A stretch of 64,000 nucleotides of DNA from Atrichornis clamosus (Eukaryota; Chordata; Aves; Passeriformes; Menuridae). The translations under genes were made by a program, and so were the position numbers. The stretch is taken from the NCBI GenBank assembly GCA_013400975.1, contig WBMZ01011388.1:1-64000 (forward strand), given 5' to 3'. The notes under the pieces were generated by a model. The model saw nothing but the letters and a program-made list of their open reading frames with translations, did not search any database and was not told the DNA's origin. Below are positions 50,085 to 62,791 of the stretch, one piece after another; within the stretch, counting starts at the first letter, position 1; each line of letters begins with the position of its first letter.

Positions 50085-50240
50085 ATGGAGGTAACGGCGC
50101 AGCCGCCATCCCTGCAGGTGTGCAGGGAAAGGCTGGACACTCAGTGCCGCGGTCTGGACGCGGAGGTGTTGGGCCACAGGCTGGACTCGGTGATCATCTC
50201 CGAGCTCTTTGCCAACCTAATTGATTCCGTGATTCTGTAA
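50085..50240 (+). CDS. Candidate 51-residue small protein or first coding exon, function unknown
   Basis: An ATG in good context (gccATGg) opens a 51-codon frame ending TAA (50238-50240). The peptide starts MEVTAQPPSLQVCRERL and ends NLIDSVIL. It has spaced leucines, isoleucines and charged residues suggesting one or two amphipathic helices, with no signal peptide or membrane segment. Third codon positions are strongly G/C while the surrounding DNA is already becoming A+T-rich, which favours real coding. The frame is open upstream to a stop at 49989, but no earlier ATG exists. A possible donor (GTAATT at 50237) overlaps the stop, so it could be a first exon. It lies in the far half of the PSME4 CpG island, divergent from PSME4. 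I recognise no family. A chance ORF in GC-rich DNA remains possible. Confidence 0.35.
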   Translation: MEVTAQPPSLQVCRERLDTQCRGLDAEVLGHRLDSVIISELFANLIDSVIL

Positions 50241-52446
50241 TTAGCCCCGGAGTTTGATAGCAGATTGTGCGGCTGCTTAAGAGGCTTATTTGAAATAATA
50301 ACGCTAGTCAGGAGAGCAGAGCTCACCCGCGGGCCGTGGGTGTGGGATAAACTGCTGATGGATATGTGATAACAGCACAGATAGCTGTTATCTCCAGCTG
50401 TCCTAATATAATTGAATTTTCCCTCAAGAGTTACATCGTGGCCATACAACAGCTGCAAACTGATTAGATTTAGAGCTACTGACAAGGGCAAATCCTGTTT
50501 TCTGATCTTTATGCTCAAACTAGCTCTGCTTAAAATTTAAAAAAAAAAAAAAAGATGGCTACCTAAATTCTGGAACACATTAGGGAGAGGAGAAATGCCA
50601 CAGAAAACCTAAGTATGACAGGCAAAGGCATCATGGCATCTTCCTGAGGAGTGCACTTACATCACCTACTTTTTTCACCTTCCTAGACCTGTATTTTTAA
50701 TAAAGGAAGCACCAGGATTTTGTTTACTCTTCCATATTTTTGAAATACCCTTCCATTCTTCGAAGATTTTGTATCACATGATCTTGTAGATTACATAGAT
50801 CAACTTTTACACGATTACAAAATAGCTGGACCTCACTAAAATTGTTGCCATCTTTCACAGGGACTTTACAATTGTGTTGCCTTATATCTACACGAGGCAA
50901 AACAATTCATACAAGAATCTCTGCCCTCCCTGGCTTGAATTAAAAATGAAACCTGATCATGGTGAGGTTTCTGTGGGGATAGAGTACATCTTGGTTTAGT
51001 GTTTTTCTGGTGAAAACAGGAATGAACAAAATGAATATGAAATGAATAGTTTTATCATCAATTCAGTCAAGGATAAATTGGCCCAGAAGCTGTAATAAAA
51101 ACCAATATCTGTGAACAGTGAAAAGTATAAGTGAAAATATATGTGCATTGAAACTGAAAAGTCTAAAATTACTTACTTTCTGTCACTTACAGGCAATTCT
51201 TGATACGTAATTGCAATGGTGATTTGTCCAGACATTTCCAGTGGGGGAAAGTGTTTATTAAATTTGAAGCATGCAGAGTTTCTTTTAACTTGGAGGGGAA
51301 AAAAAGAAGAAAATTCTAGCCCAATTTTCTGAAATGGAAGTTGGCAGATACATAGGGAACTTCACAGCTGCGTACTGTTGCTTCATAGCCATGTTATAAA
51401 AAATTCCTCCTGCCCTTTCTAACCCAAGTTAAAACTGAGGTGTGGTTTTTCACACATTTTGGAATATTTTGCAGGTGAACGAGCACCTCTGAACTCAGGG
51501 AGCCTGTCCTGTCTGAACCAACAAGCTGCCTTCTCATCTGTGACCTCACACACACAAGTGCCTTCCACCAGAATTAAACACTCACCTTTTGGGGAAAAAC
51601 ATGCCAGGTTATGCCATTAGCACCTCCCACATTCTAGTAACTTATTTGACCTCCTCCACTCCTGTCTTGGGAATCTGAAACAAAGCTAAAGGAGATTCAT
51701 AATTCCATTCATAATTACAGTAGTAAGCATGCCTATAGTACTTGCATTTCAAATGTATTTTCTGCATATTAATTAATATACTAATTACATTTAGCAAATA
51801 TTAAAAAACTAATCCTTTCCTCTCCCCGCTATGCCGCCATTCTGCTATTTAAAAGTTTAAAGAAAAAAAACCACCACATTTTGCCAAGCGAGTCAAAAAT
51901 AAATGTGTTGTTCAAGTTTGCAATATGTTTTGGCTGCAGCAGTGTGTGAGAGCACATTTTTGAGAGCACATTTGGTTCCCAAGTCAGATGATGAAGGACG
52001 GGGCTTTCATAACACGGGACCCGTCTGTGCTACTTTACATCAACAGCCTCTTCCTCTCCTATTAAGTAGGAGGAATAGGAATTGCCAGCAACCCAAATAT
52101 GGCTGCCACCTGTTGGTTCTGGCATTACATCCTGAGAATTGATGAATCCGAGTGGTGGAGTTGTGGAATAAAGTACAGTCTTCCCATTCATGAGAAATGC
52201 TGAGTGCTGACGGTGGCTTGGGTCACGCTGGGGATTGTTCACGTGTTTCCTCCTTGGATGATCCCTGAGGGCAGCCAACACCGGCACTGTCACAGGGATT
52301 TGGGAAACTTGTCACTCTGCTTTCTACCTCTCAGCTCTCCAGCAATTACTTTGCATTGATGTTTTCCTTAGTGACCCATCTGTCCTTTCCCACACAAGTT
52401 AAAAATTGAGGAATCTTTGAGTGACAGACTTCTGTATATTTTTCAG
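50241..52446. other. Intergenic, no recognised feature
   Basis: A+T-rich sequence with only short random frames. If the small ORF at 50085 is a first exon, its partner exons would lie from here on; I could not identify any. Confidence 0.6.
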
Positions 52447-52756
52447 TACCTGAGGCCCTTCCAGTACCTGAGGGGAGAGAGACTTTTCACAAGGACAGGA
52501 CAAGGGGGAATGGCTTCAAACTGAGAGTAGGTTTAGATGAGATCTACAGAAGCAGTTCTTCCCTGTGAGGGTGGGGAGGCCCTGGCAGAGGGTGCCCAGA
52601 GAAGCTGTGGCTGCCCCATCCCTGGAAGTGTCCAAGGCCAGGTTGGACAGGGCTTGGAACAATGTGGTCCAGTGGAAGGTATCCCTGCCCATGGCAGGGG
52701 GTGAAATGGGATGAGCTTTAAGGTCCCCTCCAAACCAAACCATTCTATGATTTTAG
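52447..52756 (+). mobile_element. CR1 LINE 3' fragment
   Basis: Forward CR1 from 'agtacctgaggggagagag' through 'ggacaggacaagggggaatgg' to the tail 'accattctatgatttt'. It is the only transposon I recognise in the PSME4-ACYP2 interval. Confidence 0.88.
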
Positions 52757-55700
52757 TTTGGAAAATAGTCAAACAGGACCTTTATATTACCTGTAACATG
52801 TACTTGTCCTATGACCCCCCCATACGTCACAAAGCCCCACTAGAGAAATAAAGACGAATAGCCTGGTTTTTGTCGAGGATCCTCAGACTTCCCTCATTCC
52901 CAGGTTTCTGTGTTGGTCAGTAACCCAAAATTGGCACTGAAAGGTGTCAAAGAGGCAACTCAGAAACATCCCTATTGCATAAACTTCTATTTTACAGAGA
53001 ATTTGTCTATTTGGGGGATGAGGGCAAGAGTAATTACAGCATCTGAATGGGGAACTTAAGCTTCCTGTGTAGTGTGGTACAAAAATAGGTTCTTCTAAAG
53101 TGTGATTCAGAGGAACTAATTTTAGGTCCCTAAAATAAGGCTGTCTAAATAGTTCCATGACAGGTTTCAAGTTGGATGGGGAGGCGGGTTCAGTGTCACC
53201 TACAGCACATACACTGAATATTGTTCTTTTTCTGTAATGCCTGTTTAGATCAATGTGTTCTAATACAAGTGGAACATTTCTGTTTAGCCTCTGTTGAGCA
53301 GAAATAGGAGGTGCTTGTGAAGGGGCTAAAGTGTTATCCTGGACACCTGTAGAATCTGTAAAACCTTGCTACATACACAAGGCTGACCAAATATGTGCAG
53401 CATTGTTATCCTTCACTTTACATTCTCAGTGGTTCTGTTTATGAGAGTTAAATCCATCCTCATTTACATCCATTTCACAAGATACTGTTTGGCCTTCACT
53501 CTTTCCCAGCTGAACTTAGTGAGTTACTGTTCTTACAATGGACAGTCTCTGTTTGAACAAAAACAGGACCTAAATCCTCCTTGGTGAAATAATTTCTAGC
53601 AAATCTGGTTTTCCCTCTGCACTCCCTGGATTTGTTCTCTTGACATGCCTTATTGCCTGAGATTTGGAAAGCAAAATTGTCTCAAATCCACAGCAGAGAA
53701 TCTGCCTTTGACAGTCTGTTTCCTCTACATGTCTGAAACTCCCAAAGATATCCCTGGAAACTATTGTGCCTGAGGGGAGAAAAAGCAATAGACTTGAGCC
53801 TCATTATAAGAAGTTCTTTCCAAATTACTCACAGCTATTTGATATAAATAATAATTCCTCGGACACGACAGAAATGCAGCCAACTTTGGGGAAAGAGACA
53901 TTACTTTTGTTTTCCTCTTGAGCCATTGAGATGGATTTTTGTGTGTCACTCTCTTGCCAAACAGAAACCAGCCACAGAGGAGCATGTGATGACAGTAACT
54001 CCCAAAGGTCATTCCTAGGGATTCTGCTGTTCTAGGAAATCAAGGAAACAGTCCCTTGGCAGCCTGCAGTCACTCACACAGAGACTGCTCATTCTGGACT
54101 TGGGTGTTTCATGCAGCTGCCCTGTGTTTGCCAGAGAGGATTGTGACACCCCTTACCCCAAGTGCCTGGGTAGTTGATAAATTTATTGTTTTCTAGTGGT
54201 AAACACATCTATTGCAGCTTCATCTGCAGTCTTCTGGTTCGTCTATTCATTGTCAAGATGAAAAATTGGCATTTAAAAATTCTTTTAAAAAACACAAGAT
54301 AAAAATATATAAGGTCTGTTTTCCCAACCCAGGATAAATCAAGTAATAGCCAAACATCTTTGCTCAGGTTTTCAGCCTTGTTTCAAGCAGCATTCACCAC
54401 AAAGAATTGTGTTTATCATGGCCATAGCTCAAGTGGTTGTTCAGGCTTTCATTCTTTGGGTGGATTGTGTGTTCACTGTTTGGACATGTGGATCAGAAGT
54501 ATTTAAATATTTATGAATTCTGGAAGAGAAGCAAGCTCACTTAAATATTCCCTTAAGCAACCAATCCTTCCTCTCCTGCTAAAGAATTATTTATCCTTTG
54601 CTCCTGGCTGCCTGGTTATGTGCAAGGAATCTGCACGGGAGACTTTTTGGCACGTTTCTAAAGGAGCAGCTTCTCTCCCAGGGCATTAGGGAGACGCCCA
54701 GCAGATGAACAAACCTTTGAGAGGATCACGTGGAACAAAGTCAGAGCTATCTGGTGTTCATTGGGTCTAACCTGGCATGTTGTTTATGCCCATGCCCTGG
54801 CGGCATGGGGATAATAACTATAATTGTGTCAGGGGCATGATTATGGCAATGCTGACTAACACCAGGATTCAAGGAATTGTAAATTGGTTTATTATTGTCC
54901 CAGGTATCCCATTAAGAAGAGTTCAAGGTGAAACAATGACTGTAAATTAACACTTCCTTACAACCTTGGAAATATAACTGTCAGAAAGGCCGTTTAGGAC
55001 AGAAGGAATGTTCCAATTAAAGAACACAGCAGGCCTGTAAATTCAGAGAAATCCCAGAGACAGGGAGAAGTTGCTTTTGCCACATTTGTGTGCTGTTACT
55101 TGGAGGCCAAGCCCAGTGGAAAACTGAGCTGTGTTTAGTACCAAGGCAGCAGCTGCCCTTCTGTGGGCAAAGCACTGAGAACTGGGTGAAGGAGCTAAGG
55201 GGGTTTAGAAAATTCAAGTGGGAAACAGAATCTGCCTTGAACAAAAAGAGCAGGAAGAAGACAGCTTGTAATCCCCAGAGAGGGCTGTGCAGGACAATCC
55301 GGTGGGCGTTCACTGTGGATGTGATACCACTATCTACAACCCCCATGTGTTTTCTTTCTCAGTAACGTTGCAATGGATGGATACAGAGCCTGATTCATGC
55401 TTTCCTGGCTTTGCCAAATGCCTGCTCAAATCCTGTAGCCATGCTCTGAATTAATCTGCTTACCCAAAGACATAGCTGGGAAAATGGTTGTCCTTGGAGA
55501 TTCCAGCCCCCTTTGCCTGGAAAAGATAGAGCCATCAGCATCTGGAATGGTATTAGCAGGAGGCTTGACAGGCTCTGAAATGAGAAGAAACTGGGTCAGA
55601 ATCACTCTGGTTACCCCTAAATATCCCCAGCAAATTAGCACCATTGAAAAGCAGGGCAGTAAGTTGGGAGCAAAGGCAATTTGGGGTGGTGTCAGGGGTG

Positions 55701-58700
55701 TTCCCAAGTTCAGGGCACCCAGCAGCCTGATGTGTGCAACACCTCTGCATCTCAGCAGCTGCAGCACCCTGAGTGCAGCCACAGGCAGCCCTGCCAGCCA
55801 CGGCCGTCAGCCCAGGGCACCCAACTGGATCCTGCAGCTGCACAAAACGGGATGGCATCCACCAGCTCTCCAGGGGCTTTTCAGGGATCAGCTGGTATCA
55901 TCGGAGTTATTTTATTTAGTATCTCCTTCTGGTTCCCTCATTGTGATTTATTTGAGCTTAGATATTCACCTAGATATTCTATTTTCTCACTAGATTCCCA
56001 GGCTCTGTGCCTTTTCTCTCTGCAGCCCCTGAAAATGTTTACTTTTTCCAGGAAAGCTTTCCGTTTCTCTCAGACTGACCTCAGTCTGTGCAGCGGAAAT
56101 GTGCAAGAACATTTTCCTGTGACAAGACTAAAACTGAGAACTAAAGACTAAGAACTGGGCGTGCATACAAGCTTACATCCCCTCTGCATACTCTCCATTT
56201 TCTTAGTTCACAGGCAGACATCCTGAGTCACAGGCTATTTCATTCTGTTTAATAGTGCTAAATTGGTTTTTCATCCCCTCATTCATCTGCTTTTTAAGCT
56301 CATTGTGTTCTGGCATCATGTTCTGCAGCCATAATTTCTGATTCACGCACAGCGTGAAAAGTTGTTCCCTTTTGATTGTCATTAACTTTTTATCTGGGAA
56401 TTTTTTTTACTGCCCTGAGTTCTATGTGAGAAATAACGAGGGCTCTTCACCATCTATGATTATACAGACTTGTAGAATACTGATTCTTCCTGTTTCATCA
56501 GAACCACTAAAGTTTTTCCAGGTTGGATGGGGAAGATGCCATCAAGGTGGTGTCAGAATGGATGGAAGTTTGGGTCTCACAGTACCCCTCCTTTCAAGGG
56601 CAAGAGAGCATCTTCCTTCATCCAGATGCTGATTTTCACCAAATTTGTCACAAGTTAATGTCTTTGAAACATACTTTTGATTGGAGCTGGCCAGCAGATT
56701 CAAACTTGGAGAATGATATTCAGAAGTTATCCAATTCCAAATATTGAAGCAGTAATCAATTTGGTGAGACTTTGCCTGATGGCACAGGCTGCACTAACAC
56801 AGTTCAAGCTTCTGACACACTCAACAAGGTTTCTATGTGTTGCTTTTGAGAAGAAATAAAGGTCTAATGCAGTCAAGGAGAATGAATCAAATGGTTTCAC
56901 AGAGCTGCAAAATGTAGTGCTGTCAACCCACCTCCCTGAGAAACCTTTCCTTTTCCAGCCCACGCTCTTGTGTGTGTTCTTACATCTTTTGTAGAGCCCT
57001 GAATCCTCCCCAAATGTGACAGTATTGTTCCAGTGGCCGTGGGAAGGGTGATGCTTACATTTCCTATGTTTCAATGGGAATAACAAACTTACTGCCTTAA
57101 ATGACCACATCTCCTCCTCCTCCTCCTCAGCATGTTGTGCAAGGAGAGAAAATATAACCAGCAGCTGCTTCTCCATGTTTTCCTCAAATTTTAATGAGTT
57201 TCCTGTGAATGGGTATTTCATAAATCAAATGCTGAATAAATCTGCTTTTCTATCAAAATAATTTAAACGTAGGCATTGAAGTAGGTGGGATTGTGTTTGG
57301 ATTTAATCATCAAGCCAAGACTGACTTGGCCCTTTATGCCAGCAGAGCACTGGAAGCCTTAACTCCAAATTCCACTTGACTCCTATGTTTGGAACTCAAT
57401 AATTTAAATTTCTCAGCCATATTTTTGTTTGAGATGGATTTTTTTTTGCCATAGGACATATCAGTTCATATGCTAATTTTTTAATTACCAACACTTTATG
57501 GTTTAAGAAAGCTTCGCAATGATGATGCAAGGTTCTAGGGCTGATTTCCTCATAGCAAGTATTTATATTTACCAAGTGGTTTAGTTCCTTATTATGATTT
57601 CAGATTAAAATTTATTACTACTAACTAGGAATGATTTGCCTGATGAACCTTTCTTTTTTATCCATCAGTGAAAATACTTTTAAAAACTTAATTCAGACTG
57701 AAAAAAATTGAACTTTGTTTTCATGTGGTTTTATTGGTGGAGATTCAGTGGTTTATTGCCTTAGAGGAGTGTGAAGAGGTGTTAAGCAAACCAAGGATTT
57801 TGACAAGACAATGATAAAAACATGTTGAAAAGTGGACAGAAGTTTAGTTTCTTCAAATATTTGTATTTATAGATGATGTCAAACAAGTTGTAACAGGCTC
57901 ACAAGCAAAAGAACTTTGGGGATTGCTGCTATAACTTAAAAAAATAAGAGTTTCTTTCAGAGAAACAGTGGATAGGTCTTCATGCCCTACAGAATTGGGA
58001 TATAACACAAAAATAAAACAAAAAATAACACACAGAGGAAAATAACTCACCATTTTGTATCTGTCACTACATAACTTGTGCTACCTTATGTAAGCAGTCC
58101 GGGATTTTGGAGCACGAGGGCCAAATTTAGGTCCCATCCACACAAAGTTTGGCTGCAGTGCTGAAATCTGATCTGTGTGGGCATGACTTGTACCCTGCAC
58201 AACACTCCCCTTGCTCCCGGGGCTGCTGCATAGGTGTGGGGGTCCTCCCACACGGATCACGTCCCTGGGGTTGGATCCTGCAGGATAAATGGATCAGGAG
58301 ACAAGTGTTGTAACCAGGTCACCTCCCTGTGCTGTGGGCACGCTGTGGATTCATCTAGAAAGTCATTAATCACTCAAACACCAGACTAAGGCTCTTTAAG
58401 AAGTCCCCCATGTGCCTGTTTTGCCCTTCAGGCTTCCGAATATAATCTTTAGTGCTAAAAAGCAGCAAGGTACTGATAGCCAGTAAAGTGCAGAAAGAGG
58501 AAAAACTCAGAGATTAAACCCTCCGAAAGGTTTCAGTATATTTAGATATTGTGTAAATAAGGACTGCAAAAGAGACCCTGAAGAAGCTTGTACAGCTTTG
58601 AAGCAGAGTCAGCAATCCTATTAATTTTCATTCAGAAATGAAGAGTAAATGCAGTTTAGGAGAAGAAAACATTACGTGGGAACTAGGAAAAAAGGCTACT

Positions 58701-61700
58701 GAAAAAGGGAAGTTTATAATTTTGCTTGAAGGAGAAAACGTAAAGGAAAGGGAGCACATCATCTTAAAGGATACAAAAGTAAAACCTGATGTGCATTGCA
58801 GTTTACAGAAAACAAGGTTAAAAAAAAATAAAAAGAAGGTGGAAAGGCCAAACTAAGCTTACATAGCTTTCAACCTTCTTCCCTGATATTCCATGCTCCC
58901 TAGGAAACAGCAATAACCTGGCAACAGAAGCAGTAGCTTCTTTTATCTGGAGGCTTTGGTGTCCTTTGGGAAACACTCATCAAAATCCTGTGGGGACTGT
59001 TTGCAAGTGAATCAGGTCTAGAGTTTGGTTCAGACAAACAGAGCTGCATAACTAAAGGTACATCAAGAAACTCTTATGCTCAAAGGCAGCAGGAGAGAGA
59101 AATACGATCAGGTCTGAGGAAGAGCCAGGTTACCTAAAAATGCACCTAAAAATAGTGCAGAGAAATAGCAGCGTGGTTACAGGTTGAAGGATGAATCAAG
59201 ACAGCAAGGTGGGAGGTTATGTGCCTGATGGGGTATCCATGGGAATGCCAAAGGCACTCATTTTAGGAGTGGGAAACATCAAGTGAGTGTGGTGGTGTGA
59301 GGTGACAGCCACACAGAGAGAAAGCAGGAGTGGTGGATACTGAAAGAAAGAAAGGTTTTAGAGGTTTTCCAACTCTTCTGCATCAGAGATGAACAAACAG
59401 CATAACGAAGCTACGAATTTCAAACACCCAAAGCAAAAGCTTAGTAACTAGGATTCTTTTATCAAATTACTTTTTATTGATATTGGCCAGAGTCAAGGGC
59501 ACCAATAGGTCTGATCCTGCCAAGCAGCCTCACCTGGGCCTCACCCACACCCCCTCTGCTCGTTGGTGCAGGAGCTCCACTTAAGCTGAGGGCTGAGGTG
59601 TGGTCAGCTCTTCCTCGGTGTTGTAGCTGTGCTTCCAGCCCAGCCTTCTACTCCCGGAGGGACTCTGCTGCCAGCCCTGGCTGTGCTAGTCCAGGTACTG
59701 TGGGACTCTTGTCCCTCCTGTGCCACGGTGGCTCCTGGCATTGTCACGTTTGTGCTGTCTGGTGTTTGGCTGCAAGGGCACTATTGTTGGGTTTTGGTGT
59801 TTTCTAGTAATACTAATTTTTAATATACCCTTTCTTTATGCTCTGGCTAAAGCCAGTGTTGTTGGGAAATGTTACTGTGCTTGGAGTGAGCACTGGGAGT
59901 TTTTAAAGGCTTAATGCCCAGAGGAGGGGCAGAGGCCCTAGTGGTGAAATTGGCCCTATTTCTTGTGTTATGTTATTTTTACAACTGGCTGGAGCTTGAG
60001 GAAGTGCAGCCAACTGGTTCTCCTTAGGCCAATGTCACCTCCCTGGAATAAACAGCTGGAAGGGGAGGGAAATTCAGAACTGCATGCAGACTGTATTTTG
60101 TGGTAGTGTTTGCTAAAGCTCCCTTGCTAATTGGTGCATTTGAATTCTCTTTAATTTCTAATATTGATTACTGAGACTGCAAAGTATTAAATGTCTCATA
60201 TTGTCATGAAATAATGAGATAGCTGAACTTGCCTAAGGAAAAACTGGCAAGATGTTATGACAACTAAATGAAATGTTAAAGATTGTATTGATAAAAAAAG
60301 GTTGTTGTTGCCAGTGCTGGAATCTGCAGGTGGCAAAGTGCAATCAGCACCAGAATAAGCTCTGGTGTCAAGGCCTGAGTGGCTTTCTAGTGTAATAAAC
60401 TGCTATTGTAAATCTTTTTTTGTTTTAACTCATTTTGCTCTTCCCTGCTGCCAGGTGGCAGCAAATTACAAAAGATTTTCTGTATTCTGTTCTTTCTGTG
60501 GAATCTTCCTCTATCAAAACAAAATGGTGCTAATTCCACTTTAGCAAAATGTAAGAAATGCCTGTGAAAGGCAAGGGTTTGATTTAATGTGTTATATGTT
60601 AAAGGAAATGATGATAATTTGTCCATTGTGTTCCTGTTCCCTGTGAAACTGGAAGTTTTCTGATTCCACGTGAATGTTTTTGTTCTGTGCTGAAGTGAGT
60701 GGTTGTTTCTCCAGTTAAGTGGCGCGTCTTGAAAAGTAATTTCACTATTTTTTAGGACTTTATTTTGAACCTCCCTCTAGTCTTAAGATCTAAACCTGTG
60801 AGCACCTGAGGTTATGCTACATTACTGTAGGACACAAAGTTGTTTGGGGGAGGAAATTGCTGAATGTAGAGAGCAAATACAATTATTTTTTTGTTTTTTA
60901 TTGTAAAGCTGCAGTTAACTTACCTTTTTCTTTTGGTGAGTGAGAGAAGGCAGAGTCCATCTTCTAAGGTGGTTACATGCTGTTTCTATTGTAAAATTCT
61001 GCCTGAAAACAGGTGGTTTTAAAAAAAAACAAGCAAAGAGGCTGAGGAGGAGAGTTAAACTGCAAGCAGACATAGAACAGTCCACAGAAAAACCTCTGTG
61101 GTGTGCTGTTGGAGACCCAATCTACTAAATAACCAATTTTTGACTTGTTTTTGTGTATGTGGCATATAGACAAACGAAATTAAATGATGACGCTTCTAGA
61201 AAGGTTTGCTAGTGAGAACGTAAGCACTAATAGGTACCACTGAAAGTTGGTTGCATGAGATGAGCTTTCTGTCTCCAGGGTCTGCTGCTCCAGCTGAGGA
61301 GTTTGGTGTTTGCTTCAGCACAGGGGAGAGAAATGGGCTATTAAACTTCTGGGTGAAGGTTTAAGTCATGTGGAGATCTGAAGTAAGTTAGTCACTCAGC
61401 CCCACCAGGGAGGGATGCTCAAAACAAATTTGTGGGGTTTTTTGCTGTATTTTAGTTTCCAACTACCTCATTTTCCACCTTGTAAGGCAAAATTACCTCA
61501 GTACAGCAATGTACGGAACATAGTTTGTTTTCAATGATTCCTGTGAATGCGTGGAAAAGGCTGATGCTGGTTACCTGTGCACTGGAGGTGGGAAGTCCAG
61601 GGGCGTGTATGTGTATATGTGGCAGTCCCGGAGGAGGAGACGGTCCCGTGCGAACACCGTTCTCTCAGCTTATTTCTGATGTAGAACAGAGCTGGGAATA
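52757..61700. other. Intergenic between PSME4 and ACYP2, no recognised gene
   Basis: Frames of 156-169 codons occur at 55484-56151 and 56727-57221. They show no domain, have low-complexity or biased composition, and overlap each other on opposite strands. A triplet run 'ctcctcctcctcctcctc' lies near 57109-57129. A poly(A)-like 'aataaa' near 60046 has no gene attached. Confidence 0.6.
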
Positions 61701-61730
61701 ACACCTTGGGAGGGCTCTGTGGGGCCGCGT

Positions 61731-61985
61731 CCCTCACGGCGGGAGCGTCTGGCTGCCCTTTAGACCGGGTGTTGTTCTCCCCTCACGGTGGGAGCGTTTT
61801 CCCGCCCTCGGGGTCGGGAGCGTTTCCCGCCCTCACGGCCGGGCGTTCTCCCCTCACAGGAAAAGCGATGCTTCCCCTCGCTGTCAGGTGCGTTCCCCCT
61901 CACAGAAGGAGCCATGTTTCCCCCCCCGCCGCTGTCGGATATTCTCCTCTCACTGTCAGATGTTCTCCCTTTCCCATCAGGGCTC
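61731..61985. repeat. Degenerate GC-rich repeat upstream of ACYP2
   Basis: Variants of 'ctcccctcacggtgggagcg' recur at about 61731, 61780, 61830, 61850, 61875 and 61897, fading towards 61985. Spacing is irregular (about 20-50 bp), as in an old diverged minisatellite. Confidence 0.65.
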
Positions 61986-62320
61986 GGTTCGGGGTGCCGT
62001 GGCCCGCCCCGTCCCCGCGTGAGGCGGCCGCTTACGCGGGAAGCTTGAGCCTCACGCGCTGCCGTCCCGGCGCCGCTGGCCCGCGGAGCACCGGCCGCCG
62101 CCGCAGCGGCTCTTCCTCGGCCACTGCCATGTCCGCCCTGGCCAAAGCCTCCGGCGCGCTCAAGTCGGTGGATTACGAAGTATTCGGGCGAGTGCAAGGT
62201 AATGGCGGGCTGAGGGGGGCTGCAGAGGGCGAGGGACGCCGCGCGGAGGTGGCGGCGGCACCGCGCGTGCGCGGGGCGGGAGCGGCCTGAGGGGGGAGGC
62301 GGGAGCGGCCCCAGCGAGAC
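61985..62320. promoter_or_regulatory. ACYP2: CpG island promoter and 5' end of ACYP2
   Basis: CpG-dense DNA surrounding the ACYP2 start, with a GC box (ggggcggg near 62273) just inside intron 1 and no TATA box. The exact start of transcription cannot be read. Confidence 0.65.
62129..62198 (+). CDS. ACYP2: ACYP2 exon 1, muscle-type acylphosphatase (partial gene)
   Basis: Acylphosphatase is a small cytosolic enzyme of about 100 residues that hydrolyses acyl phosphates such as 1,3-bisphosphoglycerate. This exon encodes MSALAKASGALKSVDYEVF and then GRVQ plus one base of Gly. That matches the avian muscle isozyme, which starts SAL.KASGALKSVDYEVF and is a few residues longer than human at the N-terminus. 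GRVQG begins the phosphate-binding loop. The donor is GTAATG. The frame extends upstream to another ATG at 61706, but the known protein start supports 62129. The gene continues past the window; in mammals its introns are very long. Confidence 0.93.
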
Positions 62321-62791
62321 GGGGAAGTTTTCTTTTAAAAACAAAGCCAACCAAACAAAAACAGCAACAACAACAGCAAAACCACCAAAACCCTCAAACA
62401 AAACGTTGTAAATATCCCTCCGCCTCAAGGCTCGGCTCCCCAGGGAGCACGAGCTGCTCTGTCCTGAGCAGTTCCCATTCCCCGCTTTTGCACTCGGAGC
62501 TTGTCAGCGCGGATATCTGGGAATGCCCCCTCCTTCTTCCCCATTCTCATTCGTCAGCGTCTTCATTAGCAGTAAATACGTTAATGACAATAAGCGTTTG
62601 CCGGAGGGAAGGCTCTCACCCAAATTCTGTTCAGTTTGCCTGCTGTTAATTTCGGGACCTTTCTGAAGTTTCCGTAGTAAAGCAGCACGAATGACTTTAT
62701 GCATGTTACTGCCCCTTTTTATTAACTGAAGTTCCTACAAGTGATATGCTTGCACGTGGCTTTAATATCTTTTTTTTCTTTTCTTTTCTAG
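62199..62791 (+). other. ACYP2: ACYP2 intron 1
   Basis: A 593-bp intron, GC-rich at its start. It has an A/C-rich patch (about 62336-62405) and a long pyrimidine tract before the TTTTCTAG acceptor. Confidence 0.9.

Larger units (their letters stand above)
48880..50110. promoter_or_regulatory. PSME4: CpG island of PSME4
   Basis: Dense CpG from inside intron 1, across exon 1 and the minisatellite, to about 50,110. No TATA box is seen. It extends some 800 bp beyond the PSME4 start, wide enough for transcription in both directions. Confidence 0.8.

Noticed and set aside
55484..56151. 169- and 156-codon plus-strand frames between PSME4 and ACYP2
   Set aside because: They overlap each other in different frames, with no domain and no codon bias distinguishing one from the other.
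56727..57221. 164-codon minus-strand frame with a poly-Glu run
   Set aside because: The Glu run is a CTC triplet repeat; the rest has no coding pattern or homolog I recognise.
61706..62128. N-terminal extension of ACYP2 from an upstream in-frame ATG
   Set aside because: The extension is repeat-derived and arginine/proline-rich, and known bird acylphosphatase begins at the MSAL start.
61760..62428. 222-codon minus-strand frame over the ACYP2 start
   Set aside because: It is antisense to ACYP2 exon 1 and made largely of the upstream GC-rich repeat.
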